A stretch of DNA of 64,000 bases from Mucidula mucida (lineage: Eukaryota; Basidiomycota; Agaricomycetes; Agaricales; Physalacriaceae). Below, piece by piece: positions 45,543-58,212 of this stretch. Made by a program: the position numbers and the translations under genes. A model generated the notes under the pieces. That model saw only the letters and a program-made list of their open reading frames with translations, was not told where the DNA came from and ran no database searches. The stretch spans positions 62,001-126,000 of the forward strand of contig JADNYV010000080.1 in the NCBI GenBank assembly GCA_015501055.1. Direction: 5' to 3'. The first letter of the stretch is position 1. Every line of letters starts with the position of its first letter.

Positions 45543-46133
45543 AATCCAGGTCAGTTGTTCCGTGCTTCTTCCGTTGATGTTGAACTGACTTGTTATCGCA
45601 GCCCTCGACTCCTCGTACTTCTCTCTCCGCCTCTCAACAGGCGAGCTTGGCAATCTAGTCCGACGCATTCATATCGTAGTAGTGTAATCTTGCTTTGTGT
45701 AACGCTTATAGTATTTAATTGGTCGTGTCATCGACTTGAGCACTGGATGCAAGATCGTCAGTATGTTAGGAGACTAGAGCGACGCCGACTGTCACCATAA
45801 TGTAAGGAAAGAAATAATACTCCAATAAGGAAGCGCATCGCGTCGTCGATTCACGAGTCTTATCCCACTGATGGTCTTGACTGCATGATGCGTACACACA
45901 GGCGGTGATAGGACGCGTTGCTTATTCGTGACCTGGCTTCGCAATTGTGGACACTTTCTGAAAAGCATCCACGGAAACATTCTTCTGGAGGGGGTATCGG
46001 ACAAATAAAAGCTATGAACCGGTTTCGCGTCCTGTCGAGTTGTTTAAATCCCGACTTTACACTTTAACGCCGTATCGATCGTGGAGTGCAATCGGATTCT
46101 TGTCAAATGTCAAGTACATCTACATGTCGTTCT
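45543..46133. other. Convergent intergenic region
   Basis: 3' flanks of the FAD enzyme and the AA9 gene. No further feature seen. Confidence 0.4.
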
Positions 46134-47278
46134 TTAGCATGTAAAGACATCAGGACCTGCGTTTTTACATGAGCTGCTGCTTGGATATTGACGATGATGA
46201 GAATATACGTACCCGGAATGGTGTAGTCCGAAAGCGTCTGGTAAATAGTGATTGTGATTCCAGGATCGGAACCTAAGAAGCGATTGACAATGAGCTCGTT
46301 CTACTAAACGTCGGGACATACCAGCATAGGCGCCAGGGAAGTTGACAGTAGAAGGGGAAGTGCTTCCACCTCCAGTGATTTCAATCTGAGCGCACTCCAT
46401 CTGTGGAATGGCAATCAATGAGACCTTATACTGAGATCATTATTGGAGGCATCCTCACATAGAGTTGTGCGCCAGGGTACGAACTCGCCGCGTGCAGTGC
46501 TAAACGAAAATAGTCAGCCACTTCACAAAAAGTAGGCAATAGTACACACCAATCAGTTCGTGTCGAAGCAGGTAGTATCCAGACTCGATGCACGACGGAA
46601 TGGTGAAAGTGACCTTTCCATCATTAGCAATCATTCGGTCGACACCCCAGCTCTGGTCCGCTGTGTTCAAACCATCCTCGTAGATCTTGAACCACTTCAG
46701 GCCGGTAACGTCAAGGTTGGTCGCATTGTCAACTTTGGCACTGAACGAAGGACTGTAAGAGTATAGCTATCTCAGAAACGACGGCCTTACAGATAAGTCA
46801 TGACAGGTCCTTTGTGACTAGCATCAATGGGGTCTGCAGCGTCAGCTGCATTTGCACCGTCGAGTGTGTGATGCCACTCGGTCGTGACACTTGAGCCAGC
46901 CGGGACGGTGATGATCTCAGTCGAGATGGGTGTATGGTATGGGTTAATGCCACCGTTGCAGATAACATCTGTGGGAGAGTCGGCGAGTGAGTCCCAAACA
47001 AGGAAGGCAAGCACCGCGAACCATTTGAGGTAACATCCGTAATCGGCTACAAGGATTCTCAGCATGTAAAAAGGTGTATAGACCGTGCACGTACGCCGTC
47101 GTAGTCGGGTACACGAATGCCGACGAGATGTCCAGCGCTCTTCCCGTCAACGTACAATTCCTAGCCAGAAGGCAGGCTATTAGTCGTGCGTGGTAGACAA
47201 ACATATACGAACCTGGAAGATACTATGCGCTGAGGCATATCCCGTTAATGTAAGAAGGACAATAGCGGCAGACTTCAT
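46134..47278 (-). CDS. AA9 lytic polysaccharide monooxygenase
   Basis: Nine exons with canonical introns give 242 aa. The signal peptide [17 protein letters not shown] is cleaved before His18, the N-terminal copper ligand (HSIFQELYVDG). The second copper His lies in EWHHTL (residues 85-86). [55 protein letters not shown] and [16 protein letters not shown] are all AA9 hallmarks. The enzyme is secreted and cleaves crystalline cellulose or related glucans oxidatively with copper and peroxide/oxygen. No CBM1 domain follows; the protein ends in GPDVFTC. The frame is intact. Broken relatives of its 3' exons fill 38850-42630. Confidence 0.93.
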
Positions 47279-47920
47279 GGCGTCTAAGAAGAATGTCTTG
47301 AAGAGACTGCGCGTCGCTGAGCTAGATTAATATACAAGGACGGAAAAACAGAGGTACATCTGCTGGTCTCCAACAAGATGAGGGAATAAACTCGGCCTCC
47401 ATGCCTGCGATGACGAGGGCGTCGTTCTAGCTGGTACAAATTATGGTCAGCCTTGAAAGAGCATTTGTGATGTCAAACACATGCACGAGAAAAGCGAAAT
47501 TCTCCAGAACATACGCCGGACAAGTGCTTTCGGAATGTACATGGCTTCAAGAGGACAGATAGTATTGATGCCGTTTTTAATCTGAGGATTCATATGGAAA
47601 TGAACATTAGATGAGTAGTCGCGGTCGCCGCCCTGGTGTTGGATATTTACAAGAGTGAACCGGTCGGCGGTGGGAAAGAACCGTGTCCAATGGAGAAGAA
47701 TAGCGAAATTAAGCTTGACATGACATTGACGCGTGCTTAAAATTTCCATTCAGCAATTGCCAGAACGCAATTGAATTCAAATCGTAAAACGTCGGTGAGA
47801 AGTCGGGACAAAGGTGGATATGCTGACTAAGCTGAGCGCCACCAGGATGTGTGTTGTTTGTGCAATGCGTAGTGAGTATATTCAAGATGAGTATATGCAA
47901 GTATTTGTAGTAAATGTCCA
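47279..47920. other. Intergenic region
   Basis: No gene recognised between the AA9 gene (its promoter lies here) and the helicase gene end. Confidence 0.4.
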
Positions 47921-50900
47921 TTACGTCCGTCTAGATCGTGAAGGTCCTGCCACAGCGTTCACCGGCTCATGGGCGCTTGAACTAGTCTCAGTCTGATCCT
48001 CCATCGCAACATCGCCATCCCCATCTTCATCCGGTACCAGGAACTCCAAGTCTTCGTACATATGGGGAAATAAGATAGCCAGCATATCGTCAACTCTGTA
48101 CCTTGTGTTAGTAGGGAAAGATAGGAAAACAGGAACACCTACTTGGAGATGAAGTCGCCCTTCAGGTCATGGTTTTTCTTCTTCTTCGAAGAGACGTCCA
48201 CAGTCTTGTCTTCGTCGTCGTCCTTGTTCAAGGAAGAAACGTCCAATGTTCCAGCCGAGTTCTCTTTGGTGTAAAGCGAAAGGCCCCGACGAGCCGCCAT
48301 ATCGAGAATGCTTTTCTCGATAGTGTCTTCGGCATAGTAGCAGTACACTACATAGACGATGAGGATCTCGTGCAGCTTCCGAAAGAGGACAACAATACCT
48401 TCAGTGGGCCGTGTTTGCCCCAGTCGATCAATCCGAGCAATCGCCTGGACCTCAAAACCGTGCTGAACAACACTCTCCAGCAAGAAAACTCGGGAAGCGC
48501 AGGTAATGTTCAGTCCTGCATTTTCACGCTCTCTATTAAGTCGATCAGTAAAGCTCTGCGGGAGATAAACCCTTGTACCCGTGCAAAAGCAGGACTTGAA
48601 TGTCGGGTTCATTCTTGAACCGCTTGGCTGCTGGCGCGCCCTTTGCATTCTGGTCTATGCGTAGACAACCAATCGCATTATCCGTAAGAGCACGCTCGAG
48701 GACTTCAATGTCGTTAATCAAGGCGTTTGGGAGATTGAGGGTCTACTGGACAACATACTGTGTAATGAATCTGCCCAAGCAGAGAAAACGATGCTTTTGG
48801 AACCCGGATCAATTTCCTGTATATAGAGGAGATGTTGAACAAGCGTTTGTATCTTCTTGCCGTAATCGCCGAAGGACCTCATGTCTTGAATGACATCGTA
48901 TGTCTCGGGAGCTAGGAAGGAAGATGAACACCAGCGCACGGGAAACAGTAAAGGATACAAACAGATCAAATTGTACTCGATCTTTCGACGCGAACTAGGT
49001 GCGGTAAGCTCTCCTTTCTTCGGCGCAGGCTTCTCGTTCGTTTGACTGTTGGCGGAGAATCGCTGCAGATTGCTCGGGTCAATGGGCACCCTCCAGACCA
49101 GTGTCATTGACGTCAAAACTCAAGCACCTATGAGGCTTACCGACAGACAGGACAAACTTTGCCCTCTTTCTTCTGTATCCAGGCCTTCATACAGTCCTCG
49201 CAGAAGATGTGAGCACTAGAGTCATTTGTAAGGTTATACAGCAACAGTCGGGGGTATAAAATCTTACCATGCGGTAATAAAACCTCGCTCGAACTCACTA
49301 CCGCACAGTACGCAATCGTCGTCGTCGTCTTCGGCGGCGCCATGTTCCTTGTTTTGCAAATTATCCATGTAGCGTTGACGAGCACGGTTTGTCTTGAGGT
49401 TCTCTTCAAGACTGGCGAGTTCTTCCTCACATTCCTGAACAGCTTCATCGTATGTCTGGCCTTCCCAAGTTACTTGGGTCACGGTGTCTGAGATCTCCTG
49501 CAGTTGACGGAAATAAAGAATTCGTTGATTGAAAGCTTTCCTGAACAAAACTAGATCGGCATCGAGTTTATCGAGTGCTTTGCCTATGAAGCCCGATAAA
49601 TAACACGCCTGAGGAGAAAAAAGGGTAACAAACCTTGGTCAGCCATGAAGTTTCGCACGTCCGTAATGAGCTGTCTGAGAAGCATTTTCTCCGGGTCTGT
49701 TTCGCGCGTAAGCTTGGCATGCGCCGTACTCATATCAATGAGAATCTTCACGCAAGTCAGTACAGTACTCAGGTAGATATGAAAGACAAACAGATTTGAT
49801 AGATCGAGAATCTAATGCTTTCAACAGATCCTTGCGCTCTTCAGCCATTTGTTTGCGAAGAACTTCGTGTTCGGGTTGAAGCTCAATGTCGGCGTGAGCA
49901 TCGTCCAAAGCAATATCCTCGGCAGCAGTGGCTGCCTTCATAGCGGCTTTTGTATGACGAAGTCGCTTTTCTCTGGAACGATGTAAGACAATGGACAATA
50001 CAAAGGGAGAAACTTGAACACACCGTGCATCGTGGGCAGCAAGGAGCGTTCGCTCGTTGACAAGCGCTTGACGTCGGTCTGCCAACAGTGCCGTGTAGGC
50101 CTGTAGGTACGTCTCGGCTTCTCCTTGGTCATCGAGACTACGCTGATATTCTTGACCATCCGCATCACCCTCGTTGGCGGCCAATTTCTGAGTCAAAAGC
50201 CTGTGCAACTGGGTCCGCCATTCCCAGAGAAGTTTCGACTGGGCGTTGAGCACATCCTCCACAATCTCGTGGAATTCGTCGACCTACAGGACCATGAGAG
50301 CTGGCAGAACGAAAGTAAATTCGGCCCTCACTAGTCTGACAGACCTGAGTCCTCCGTCCTCCAGATAAGGTACTTCAACCATGAGGGTGTCTGCATCAAC
50401 GCCATGCTTGGTAGCATCGATGTCAAGCTCGGCCATACCACTATTCGCGTCTTCTGCAGTCACTATAAAACGTAGTGGGTAATCGCAGAACAACAAACGG
50501 ATGAGGCTGAGCTTACCTTTTAAGAGTTCTCGACGAAGCTCTTCGCAAACGCTATAAGCCGCCGCCTCTTCGGCCGCAAATGATTCGCCCAAAACGTTGT
50601 ATACGTCTCCCTGCAAGAACTTCACGCGATGGAGGACGATCCGTACGTCACGAGCACGCTGGCGAAGCGCAACCCGTTTATTCCTGTGTTCATTCCCCGC
50701 TGCAGTTTTCGGAAGATCGTCGTGAAATACATCTAAGTCTGAGGGCGTCTCCGAAACCTCGCGTTCCTTCCCTTTCGCACTGCGCACAATCAGCCCTTTC
50801 TCTGGGGGCTTGACGTTCAGTGCAGCATGTTCTTTCTTGAGCACTTCACCCTTAGCAGCGTGCGCCTCGATTTCGGAGGTGATGTCGCCCAACAACTTAT

Positions 50901-53653
50901 TACATTCCTTTTCAGCGTCAAGAAGGATCTCCAGAGATTCCTGATAGCAACGATGACTTTTGTTCTTCGCATGTTGGCGCAGCTGGGCTCGATGGACCAT
51001 GGCTTGTACCTTACAACGCAGTCAGTAAAAGACATACGCAATGAAGGAGAGTCGCCCGTACTTTAGATTTTTGGTCATCCATCACGGTGCGCCAATTCTG
51101 GTCTTGCATGCCCTGCTGGATATCAGCGTCTGAGTAGAGAATGTGAACATGATACAGCGAACCTGCAGAACTTCTTCCATGGTCTTGAGGGCACCAGGTT
51201 TGTAGAATCGGTCATTCCGTTGTAGCTGGCCGACTTGGGGTGGGTGCAAATACCTCGCAGCCTACGGATGCCCGCTCTTAATACACCGGCGTCGACCTCC
51301 CAGCCGGAAGTAGCAGCAACACCACGAGCGTCAAGACCGAGTTCGAGCAGTACTGCTTCAAGTGTATGATCATACACCTGCGATAATATACCCCATAAGC
51401 AAGAAGACGAACATGGAAAGAATTCTTACATGGCGTTCAACGCGACCCATTCCGATGGGGACCAAGAAACGCATCTGCTGTGGTATTGTTAACTCATCTT
51501 TCAGTGTCGACTTCATAGTCCTACCCAGGCAAATTAGCCCATTCTGTGAACATGAGCATTTGGCGAACGTACCGGATACTATAATGCTGAAAGAACTCGG
51601 CGAAGAGAGCAGCATTTTCCGCTGTAATAAAAGACTCCCAGGCTTTCTGCCCGCCAATCACTTTATCGACCCGAAGGAATCTACAAATTCCTTGAGTTCA
51701 TATTCACAAAGGCGCTGTGAGATGACTAACTTCAAGACATGAATCAAATCAGACACCTGAGCTCGCGCTGGAGTACCTGATACCGCCCACGATGAGACTC
51801 GGGGGATAAGGGAAACCATGTCTCTAGAAGGGCTGTCAATTTGCGCCAAATGAGTGAGTCCAAGACGAACTCCACTTTGCCCCCACCGACCATCTGCACC
51901 TCATCCATGACGACTCGCTGCCACTCGCACATGATCAAAGGGCTGCGCGGGCGCTCCAAATTGGAGTAAACGACGTCCTCTCGCCGAGGCCGCTTGGGTA
52001 TTGGCCGCGCAATATTAAGATCGTTCCGTAGTTCCGTGTACGTCGTGACGACGACGTCAAAGCCGTTAACGTAGGTGCACCAGTCTACCACATCGTCTGG
52101 ATCTAAACGGGCGGCTCCTTTGCGCTTCTTTCTGGCCTTGGCTCGTTTTTCACGTTCTTCTTCGACCTGGGCGGCATTGATGGGAACCTTCAATTTCGAC
52201 CAGCCTTCATATAGCAAAACTTTCAACGTCGGCGCGTGTAACGCGACTTCATCCATCCATTGTGATGCGAGGGCAGGCGGGGTTACGATGAGAGTCGTCT
52301 TTACATACAGTTAGAGCAAATGATGGCGAGTAAGATACGACCGACCTTGATTGCTTTCACATCAATTTCGGCTACAGGATCCCAAACAATTTGATCGGTG
52401 GGATTTCGCTCTGGGGCAGCAGGATTGGACAGAATCAAGGAGATGATTTCGAGTGTCTTTCCCAAACCGGGTTCCTCGGCCAGAATCCCGCCATAAGCAG
52501 GGGAGGCGGGCGAATAATCTTTGGCGACTTCACCGGTAAATCGGTTGAAGTAGAAAGAGGAGTTGCCTACATCCACGCGCTGCCAGAACGTGTATTCCGA
52601 ATCGTCCTCCTTTGAGATGACCTGGCCTGTTGAAGAGATAGTTTTCCCTTCCCGACCAAGCAGCCACCCGAGGCTACGTCGTTGAAAAGGGAGAAGTGTA
52701 GGGAGGAGCTCTGTAGGTTGAATGACTTCCGCGATATCTGCTGACGACAACGCAGGCGCTGGCGCGAGAATGGTGTAGAAGAACGGTATATTCACGGCGT
52801 GTGGTTCGGCAGAAGGGAAGTAGAGTGTCCGAACGAGTTGCTCTTGGGCATCAGCTAAGATGCTGTCGTGCCATCGCCTCGCGACACCTTTATTGCCGAC
52901 CAGGGGAATGTCAACGGAATTCGCGAATGACGGTGTCAAAGACACGAGGATATCAACATCCAGTCTGAATGGGAGGAATACAGATTCGTCGCTCGGGCCA
53001 CGAGCATTACGAACAAGCTTCAAAGAGCTTTTCACGGAAACACGTCCTTTTACCATCAACGTGGAAACACACGAGAGCGGTGGGAGTCGTGTAGCCGATG
53101 ATGGTACCGAGAATAACCATGCTTTCTCGCCAGTTGAGTCATCGGCAGCACCGACAAGCTCCCCTTCCGCATCGACCAAAGAAACAGCGCCCAAGTCAAC
53201 GGTGTTCTCGGAATCATCTAAGGCGTCGAGAGCACGAACAAGGCAAGCTTCTTCATCTGGCCAGCCGCGTTGTTGTCCGTCTACACCTTGCCCTACCGTC
53301 GCCGTTGTGTAACGCAGACTAAGAGTTTGATGAAAGATAGGGGTTGGGTCTGTTGCAAGTGTAGGCGGCGCAGGGTGGATCTTGGGGTAATTGGAGGCTG
53401 CCCCGGTAGGTGCTCCTGCTTTGGTCGTTTTCCTTCGTTTGGCATCGCGTGAGGATACAGGAGCAGCACGCTTTTTCCCTTTTCCGACATTTTCTTGGGG
53501 CGGGGGTGCGGTATACGTTTCTACCAGACTCTGAAGAAGGGGTATGTTGAGAGTATGACGATAGCACTGGCCCAGATAGTAGCGAGGACCGGCACGGACT
53601 GACACATCATGCCGGGAAATACCCAGATCTTGCATATTGATGATGATGGTCAA
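47921..53653 (-). CDS. Irc20/SHPRH-type SNF2 helicase with RING finger (E3 ubiquitin ligase)
   Basis: A long multi-exon gene that reads cleanly in all segments checked, ending at TAA 47923-47921. Order of parts: N-terminal region; SNF2 ATPase with Walker A AEEPGLGKTLE, a DEVQ in VVMDEVQMVGGG instead of DEAH, and SSWAVSGTPARAQVSDLIHV; a long coiled-coil and helical insert rich in Glu/Lys; a RING finger (CVLCGSEFERGF, then HIFCEDCMKAW, CPVCR); and the C-terminal helicase half (SIVFSAWADSLH, ASRVFLLESVV, QAIARIDRLGQTR). The RING within the helicase core is the signature of yeast Irc20 and human SHPRH, involved in tolerance of replication damage. A Lys/Asp-rich tail follows. An alternative start is Met at 53635. 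Confidence 0.92.
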
Positions 53654-55249
53654 AGAAAGAAGACAAAGGAAGTCCGAGTCACGACCCCGGGACCGCGTCG
53701 CGTCACGTTTTTCTCACGCTTTTCGGCTGTGAGCACTGAGCAGCAAAGCCTCGGCCAGGCCTCGGCAAAGCGTGCTTTCAACCAAGTCGCTCATGTCATG
53801 AACATGAAAAGTCTTTGTCACGCGTGGTTCTATACGTCAACGTCGCCCAGGGAGGCTCCGCTGCAATCTTTTTCACGGCAATGAGGCATTCTCCTCTCAG
53901 TGATCTCAATTTCCTCTTACCTTTTCACGCCCTTTGACTTGCGCATATCACTTCAAAACAGGCAAGCTTGCACGCTTGGAACTAGGGTAGTTGAATAGTC
54001 TGTGGATTTCTTATCACTTGTTGGGGTGACTTCTTGTCAAGAAGCACCAAAGAAGCATAATCAATCGACGCGCCAGCGATAACGAATTCGATTATCGTGA
54101 GAGCCACGATACAGAACTATGGATATCGATATCCATAGAAATCAAAGGCGCGCTACGGAGATAGTCGGTACACTCTGCCCATTCCGAGACATCTTGCGTC
54201 TCCCTCTCATACTCTGCTCGTGGCTCATCGCCTTTGCCTGTTCCTGCGCTACACCTCAGTGATAGAAAACTCCATGGCATACGCCTTTCTGGTCTGCGAA
54301 CTCCCTCGGTGTTGACGGGTTTCGTGCCGCGACGCCTTGATTTGGTCTCATTGTCATTGATTGAACTCTTCTCCGTCCCTTACTAATGCTGTTGATACTA
54401 TGCCTCGGTAGAATCACATACAGCTCTGGCCAGTGCTCACGGATCACTATCAAGATCTTCGACTCTGCTCCGAGTTGTTGAATAGCAGCAAGAACTAGAC
54501 GACAACTCAGACATCATAAACCCGGAGTCAAGCGCGTCCCTGCACAGATGGTTCATACGCGGGAGATGATTAGTCTTTATGCTGCGACTTTCTCAGCAAC
54601 GCCTTGTGTCTTCCGATTCATACAATTAAGTCCAACCTCGGTTTACACTTGGTAAAACAGTCGTAGAAACAAATCCCGAAACCGAGGCTGACTGATTCCA
54701 GGGACAAACTCCTGCCCTTCCGTTCAAACCGTCGAACTGATGAATGTATCGCCAGTTTGGAGCGTAGCTGTACCAGTGCCGTATATGCGATGTTCCTATC
54801 GTCCCAAGGCACAGTCCCGCTGAGAACACCCTTCCTGGATGATATGTTCATCGTCTGATTTACCTAGTCCTTCTGAGCATGGTCTTGATGCTGGACTATG
54901 GTTCAGCCAAACGCTTGCGTGCTCAGACAGCGCCTCCCAAACAGGTGAGATATCGGTTGCATACATATTCTCTGGTGAACCCCTTCTAGGTATGGAAAGG
55001 CGCGTAGAATTCTGCCACCAAACATTCTGTTCCTTGAATGCTACACGTTCTAGGATCGCACCAAACTTTGATCTAGATGGGCGGTATCACATGTTGCCCT
55101 CGTAGTCAGACAAGTTTCCGATTTCCCAGTTCTATTGAACTCGACTACTCCTTCGCATCTTGGTTACGCCCCTGCTGGTATTAGCACCGGGCTTTCGAGC
55201 GGTATATATTCCTCCTCATGATGTCCAGATCTATCCAAGCTCAATAACA
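53654..55249. other. Intergenic region, no gene recognised
   Basis: About 1.6 kb between divergent genes. Short open frames here lack family resemblance. A TATATATT element lies at about 55203, roughly 45 bases before the next start. Confidence 0.4.
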
Positions 55250-55705
55250 ATGTCCGTCCTCTCGTTGCAGTTGAAAGAGCAGGCGGAGAAAATCATCCTC
55301 GACATCTTTAGCATGCGTACTACCTCGCTGCTTCTACAGCACTTCTCCCCAGATCAACCATTCTCCGTTCAGCACTCGTATTCTACGTGCTCTGATCCAC
55401 AGGCTCATCGCTTTGTTGGACGAACCGCTGTGCGATCGTACTTCGACATCCTGGATTTGTACTTCGAGAAGTCTTCGATGAGGCAGGATCGCGTTTTCGT
55501 TGAGGACTCCTCGATGAGGGTCATCGTGACTGGCAGTGTTGACTGGATTTGGCGTGCCAGTCGCAGCTGTTGGAGGGAAGAGTTGACGTGTACGGTGGAT
55601 TTTGACAGAAATCTCAAAATCGTCACGTTGGTGTTTCTTACGACGTCTGACAAGTCGACGTGCGTGATGCAGGCTGTAGATCCTAGGAATTCGGGTCAGA
55701 AATAG
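55250..55705 (+). CDS. NTF2-like fold small protein, 151 aa
   Basis: A single exon from ATG 55250 to TAG 55703-55705. The pattern of an N-terminal helix pair, then HRFVGRTAVRSYFDILDLYF, then beta-strand-like VIVTGSVDWIWRASR and ELTCTVDFDRNLKIVTLVF matches the NTF2/SnoaL-like superfamily. Proteins of this size are common in fungi with unknown roles. No signal peptide. Assignment is by fold pattern only. Confidence 0.6.
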   Translation: MSVLSLQLKEQAEKIILDIFSMRTTSLLLQHFSPDQPFSVQHSYSTCSDPQAHRFVGRTAVRSYFDILDLYFEKSSMRQDRVFVEDSSMRVIVTGSVDWIWRASRSCWREELTCTVDFDRNLKIVTLVFLTTSDKSTCVMQAVDPRNSGQK

Positions 55706-56363
55706 GTAAGCATGGAGGTTATTGTAGAGATTACGATCAGTGCTTAATCTTGTCTTCAAGCATCTCATACCCGGACAACGACGTGACCTCAAATGGTAGA
55801 AACAGTTCGCTAGGATATGTGTAGGAAAACTCGAGCGTAATCAGTCAATATTTGTATGTCACTAGTTAATATTCATATCCGGACAACGTCACAGCAAACC
55901 GATGGGAGCAAGATGGGAGACAGTCACTCCGTAGCTCGGGAGAATTGCGAGCGGAAGTCGAAGGTGCGAGGCAACCACAATCTGAAAACAATGGGATCAA
56001 CAGTTTTGCCGAGCAGACAAAGTGACACAGAACGACGTCGACTATAGCCAACCTCCCTTATTAATATATGCCAATTATGAATATGACCCAAGTTTAGATG
56101 AAAGAACCTTCGGGCCGAGCTCCGACAATTTCTCACGATCATTTTCATCCTGATTCCAATCAGTTACCAAATGCTCTCAGAGGCTTGTCATTGTTATCAT
56201 TGTCTACAGAACATTTGTGTGGACCAGATGTGGACTGAATCGGCGTCTTTCGGTGGATCTCCTCTCTGGGTCTTTGTCTTGACCTTCAGTGGCCCAGTCC
56301 AAGGCCAAATGGCACTGTTTGTCGACGAGCATTGTTCTGGCATCTTTGACCTCGGCTCTTCTG
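55706..56363. other. Intergenic and HMG promoter region
   Basis: The part from about 56065 to 56363 is copied in pieces at 31940-32110. No gene seen. Confidence 0.4.
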
Positions 56364-56371
56364 TATAAATA
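56364..56371 (+). promoter_or_regulatory. TATA box of the HMG-box gene
   Basis: TATAAATA lies 56 bases upstream of the ATG at 56427 and is preserved in the fragmentary promoter copy at 32110-32117. Confidence 0.6.
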
Positions 56372-56426
56372 CGCTGCCTATCCACCTCTGGAAGCGTCTT
56401 TTTCTCACCTCCCCGACTTTCTCAAT

Positions 56427-57083
56427 ATGCCCTCCTCGTCCTCCACTCATCAGCGCAAGAGAAATTCAACGGCTGGGAATTCTCGCCCGCGCAGTTCATT
56501 TGCTCTATTCCGCCAGGACTATGCTCGTCAACGAGCGCACCAGACGATGCCTCCCACTTCCAATGCGGCGAAAGAAGCGGGGGACGCATGGCGTGCGCTA
56601 TCCGATGGCCAGCGCCAGTATTACGTCAATCTAGCTGCCCTAGAGAAGGAGAAACATACTATGGCGAGGACACCAGACGTTCAGCCACAACAGCAGGCTG
56701 AGATACCTGTGGCCGAACCAGAGCATTATCATTTCCTTGGAATCGAACAGGGCACTGTTTTACGCCAACCAGCTCCAGACCATGGCGCCTCGTACTTCCA
56801 CAGCGGAGGATTGCCACCTTCAGTCAATCTTAATCAGTATGCTAATGAAGTCGGCGCGATCATGAATCACTGGCAGCACTTTGATGTGCGCTTTTCTTCT
56901 TTTATGACGGCCACCTACTAACTCACCTCACAGCCTTACGCGATGGATGCGGACGCGTGCGAAGAGTCTGCTGCTGTACCTCAGCCATACTACAATCCGT
57001 CGAACGGTCTCGATGGCCAGATGTGGAACACCCAGGCTCAACAAGGAGGCACTCACGGACCTGAATATGGCGGCTGGCGATGA
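56427..57083 (+). CDS. HMG-box protein, 202 aa
   Basis: Two exons, 56427-56885 and 56934-57083. A Ser/Arg-rich N-terminus precedes an HMG box at about residues 20-80: RPRSSFALFRQDYARQRA, then AAKEAGDAWRALSDGQRQYYV and NLAALEKEKH. The usual N-terminal P-x-N-x-F-I/M-L-F motif is modified to PRSSFALF. The C-terminal half is Gln/Tyr/Pro-rich and could be a transactivation region. Probably a nuclear DNA-binding regulator; its target is unknown. A broken relative lies at 16100-16659 and a promoter/5' fragment at 31940-32215. Confidence 0.75.
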
Positions 57084-58212
57084 GGAATACCCTCATCATT
57101 CGCTGTTTCCCTTTCTGACGAGTCGATATTTCCATTAGAACTTTGTATATATTTGTAGCTATCTGCACTGCACGCGCCACAAATGATACTCACTTCGATA
57201 ATCGTCGATCTACTAGCGGATAATAGAAAGCTCTCGATGCGCAAAGCAGACGACGGAAGGACTTCCTCAGCTTACGCCCCAATCATGCTGTATATTATTT
57301 CCTACCTTCCTCCAAGTCGCACTTTTTTATGTGTTCTATGCCTATGATCATCATATTGCACGTAGACTATTCTCATTCGACTTAAGACTGACTGAGCTTG
57401 GATATAAGAGGGAAGAGTTGAAATGAGCATACTTATCTTAAGTCTAACACACAGCAACTACGAATCGCTACCACTCAAGAGGCTTCCCACCCGCATCGAC
57501 CTCCAAACGCGAACTGTGAATGTCTGGAACATGTACTTTTCTGATACCTATTCCAGGCTCCGTAACGAGACATTGACACAAGGCGTATTTGACATCGCAG
57601 CGACTTGGTCCCAGTGAGGCGGCTGTGAATTGAAAATCCTCAAGTTATTGAAGTAAATACTAAAGTATATAGACCACAAAACGGACTCTCACATTGGAAC
57701 CAAAAAGTTGGGGTAAGTTCCAACTCAAGCTATAAAACACATTCAAGCGGCGCCTCTTTAGTAATTGTACTAGTTCTACATCACGACTTATACGTCCCAC
57801 CCATTATTGTATTGCTGCGTATCTCGTGTATTCAGCCTTTATACCATACATGCCGCCCTAGCCGTTACCTGTTCTTTCGCTGGGACGCGGACCCTCGTAA
57901 GGGGCGATTCACACAGCATGAACGCCACACCCGCCAACGAAATCAATTTTAAACTTTTTATCTATACACAAAAACGTTATCAAGGGTATGTAAGTAAGTA
58001 ATCAGTGTGATGTCCAAGTCCAAAAAAAGAGAGTGCTACGCGCGCAGACCCGTCTACGCATAACGCGTGTAATGTATGATGTATCGAGAGCAAGAGATAA
58101 GTAATACAACAAGAGGACGACGAAACCCACAAGAAAAAAATCAATCAATCTAACCAAGTCGTCAATCCAACGAACCCAAAACAGCAAGAAAAGCACTCAC
58201 AAATCAGCATCA
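57084..58212. other. Convergent intergenic region
   Basis: No gene recognised. Short open frames have no resemblance to known families. Confidence 0.4.
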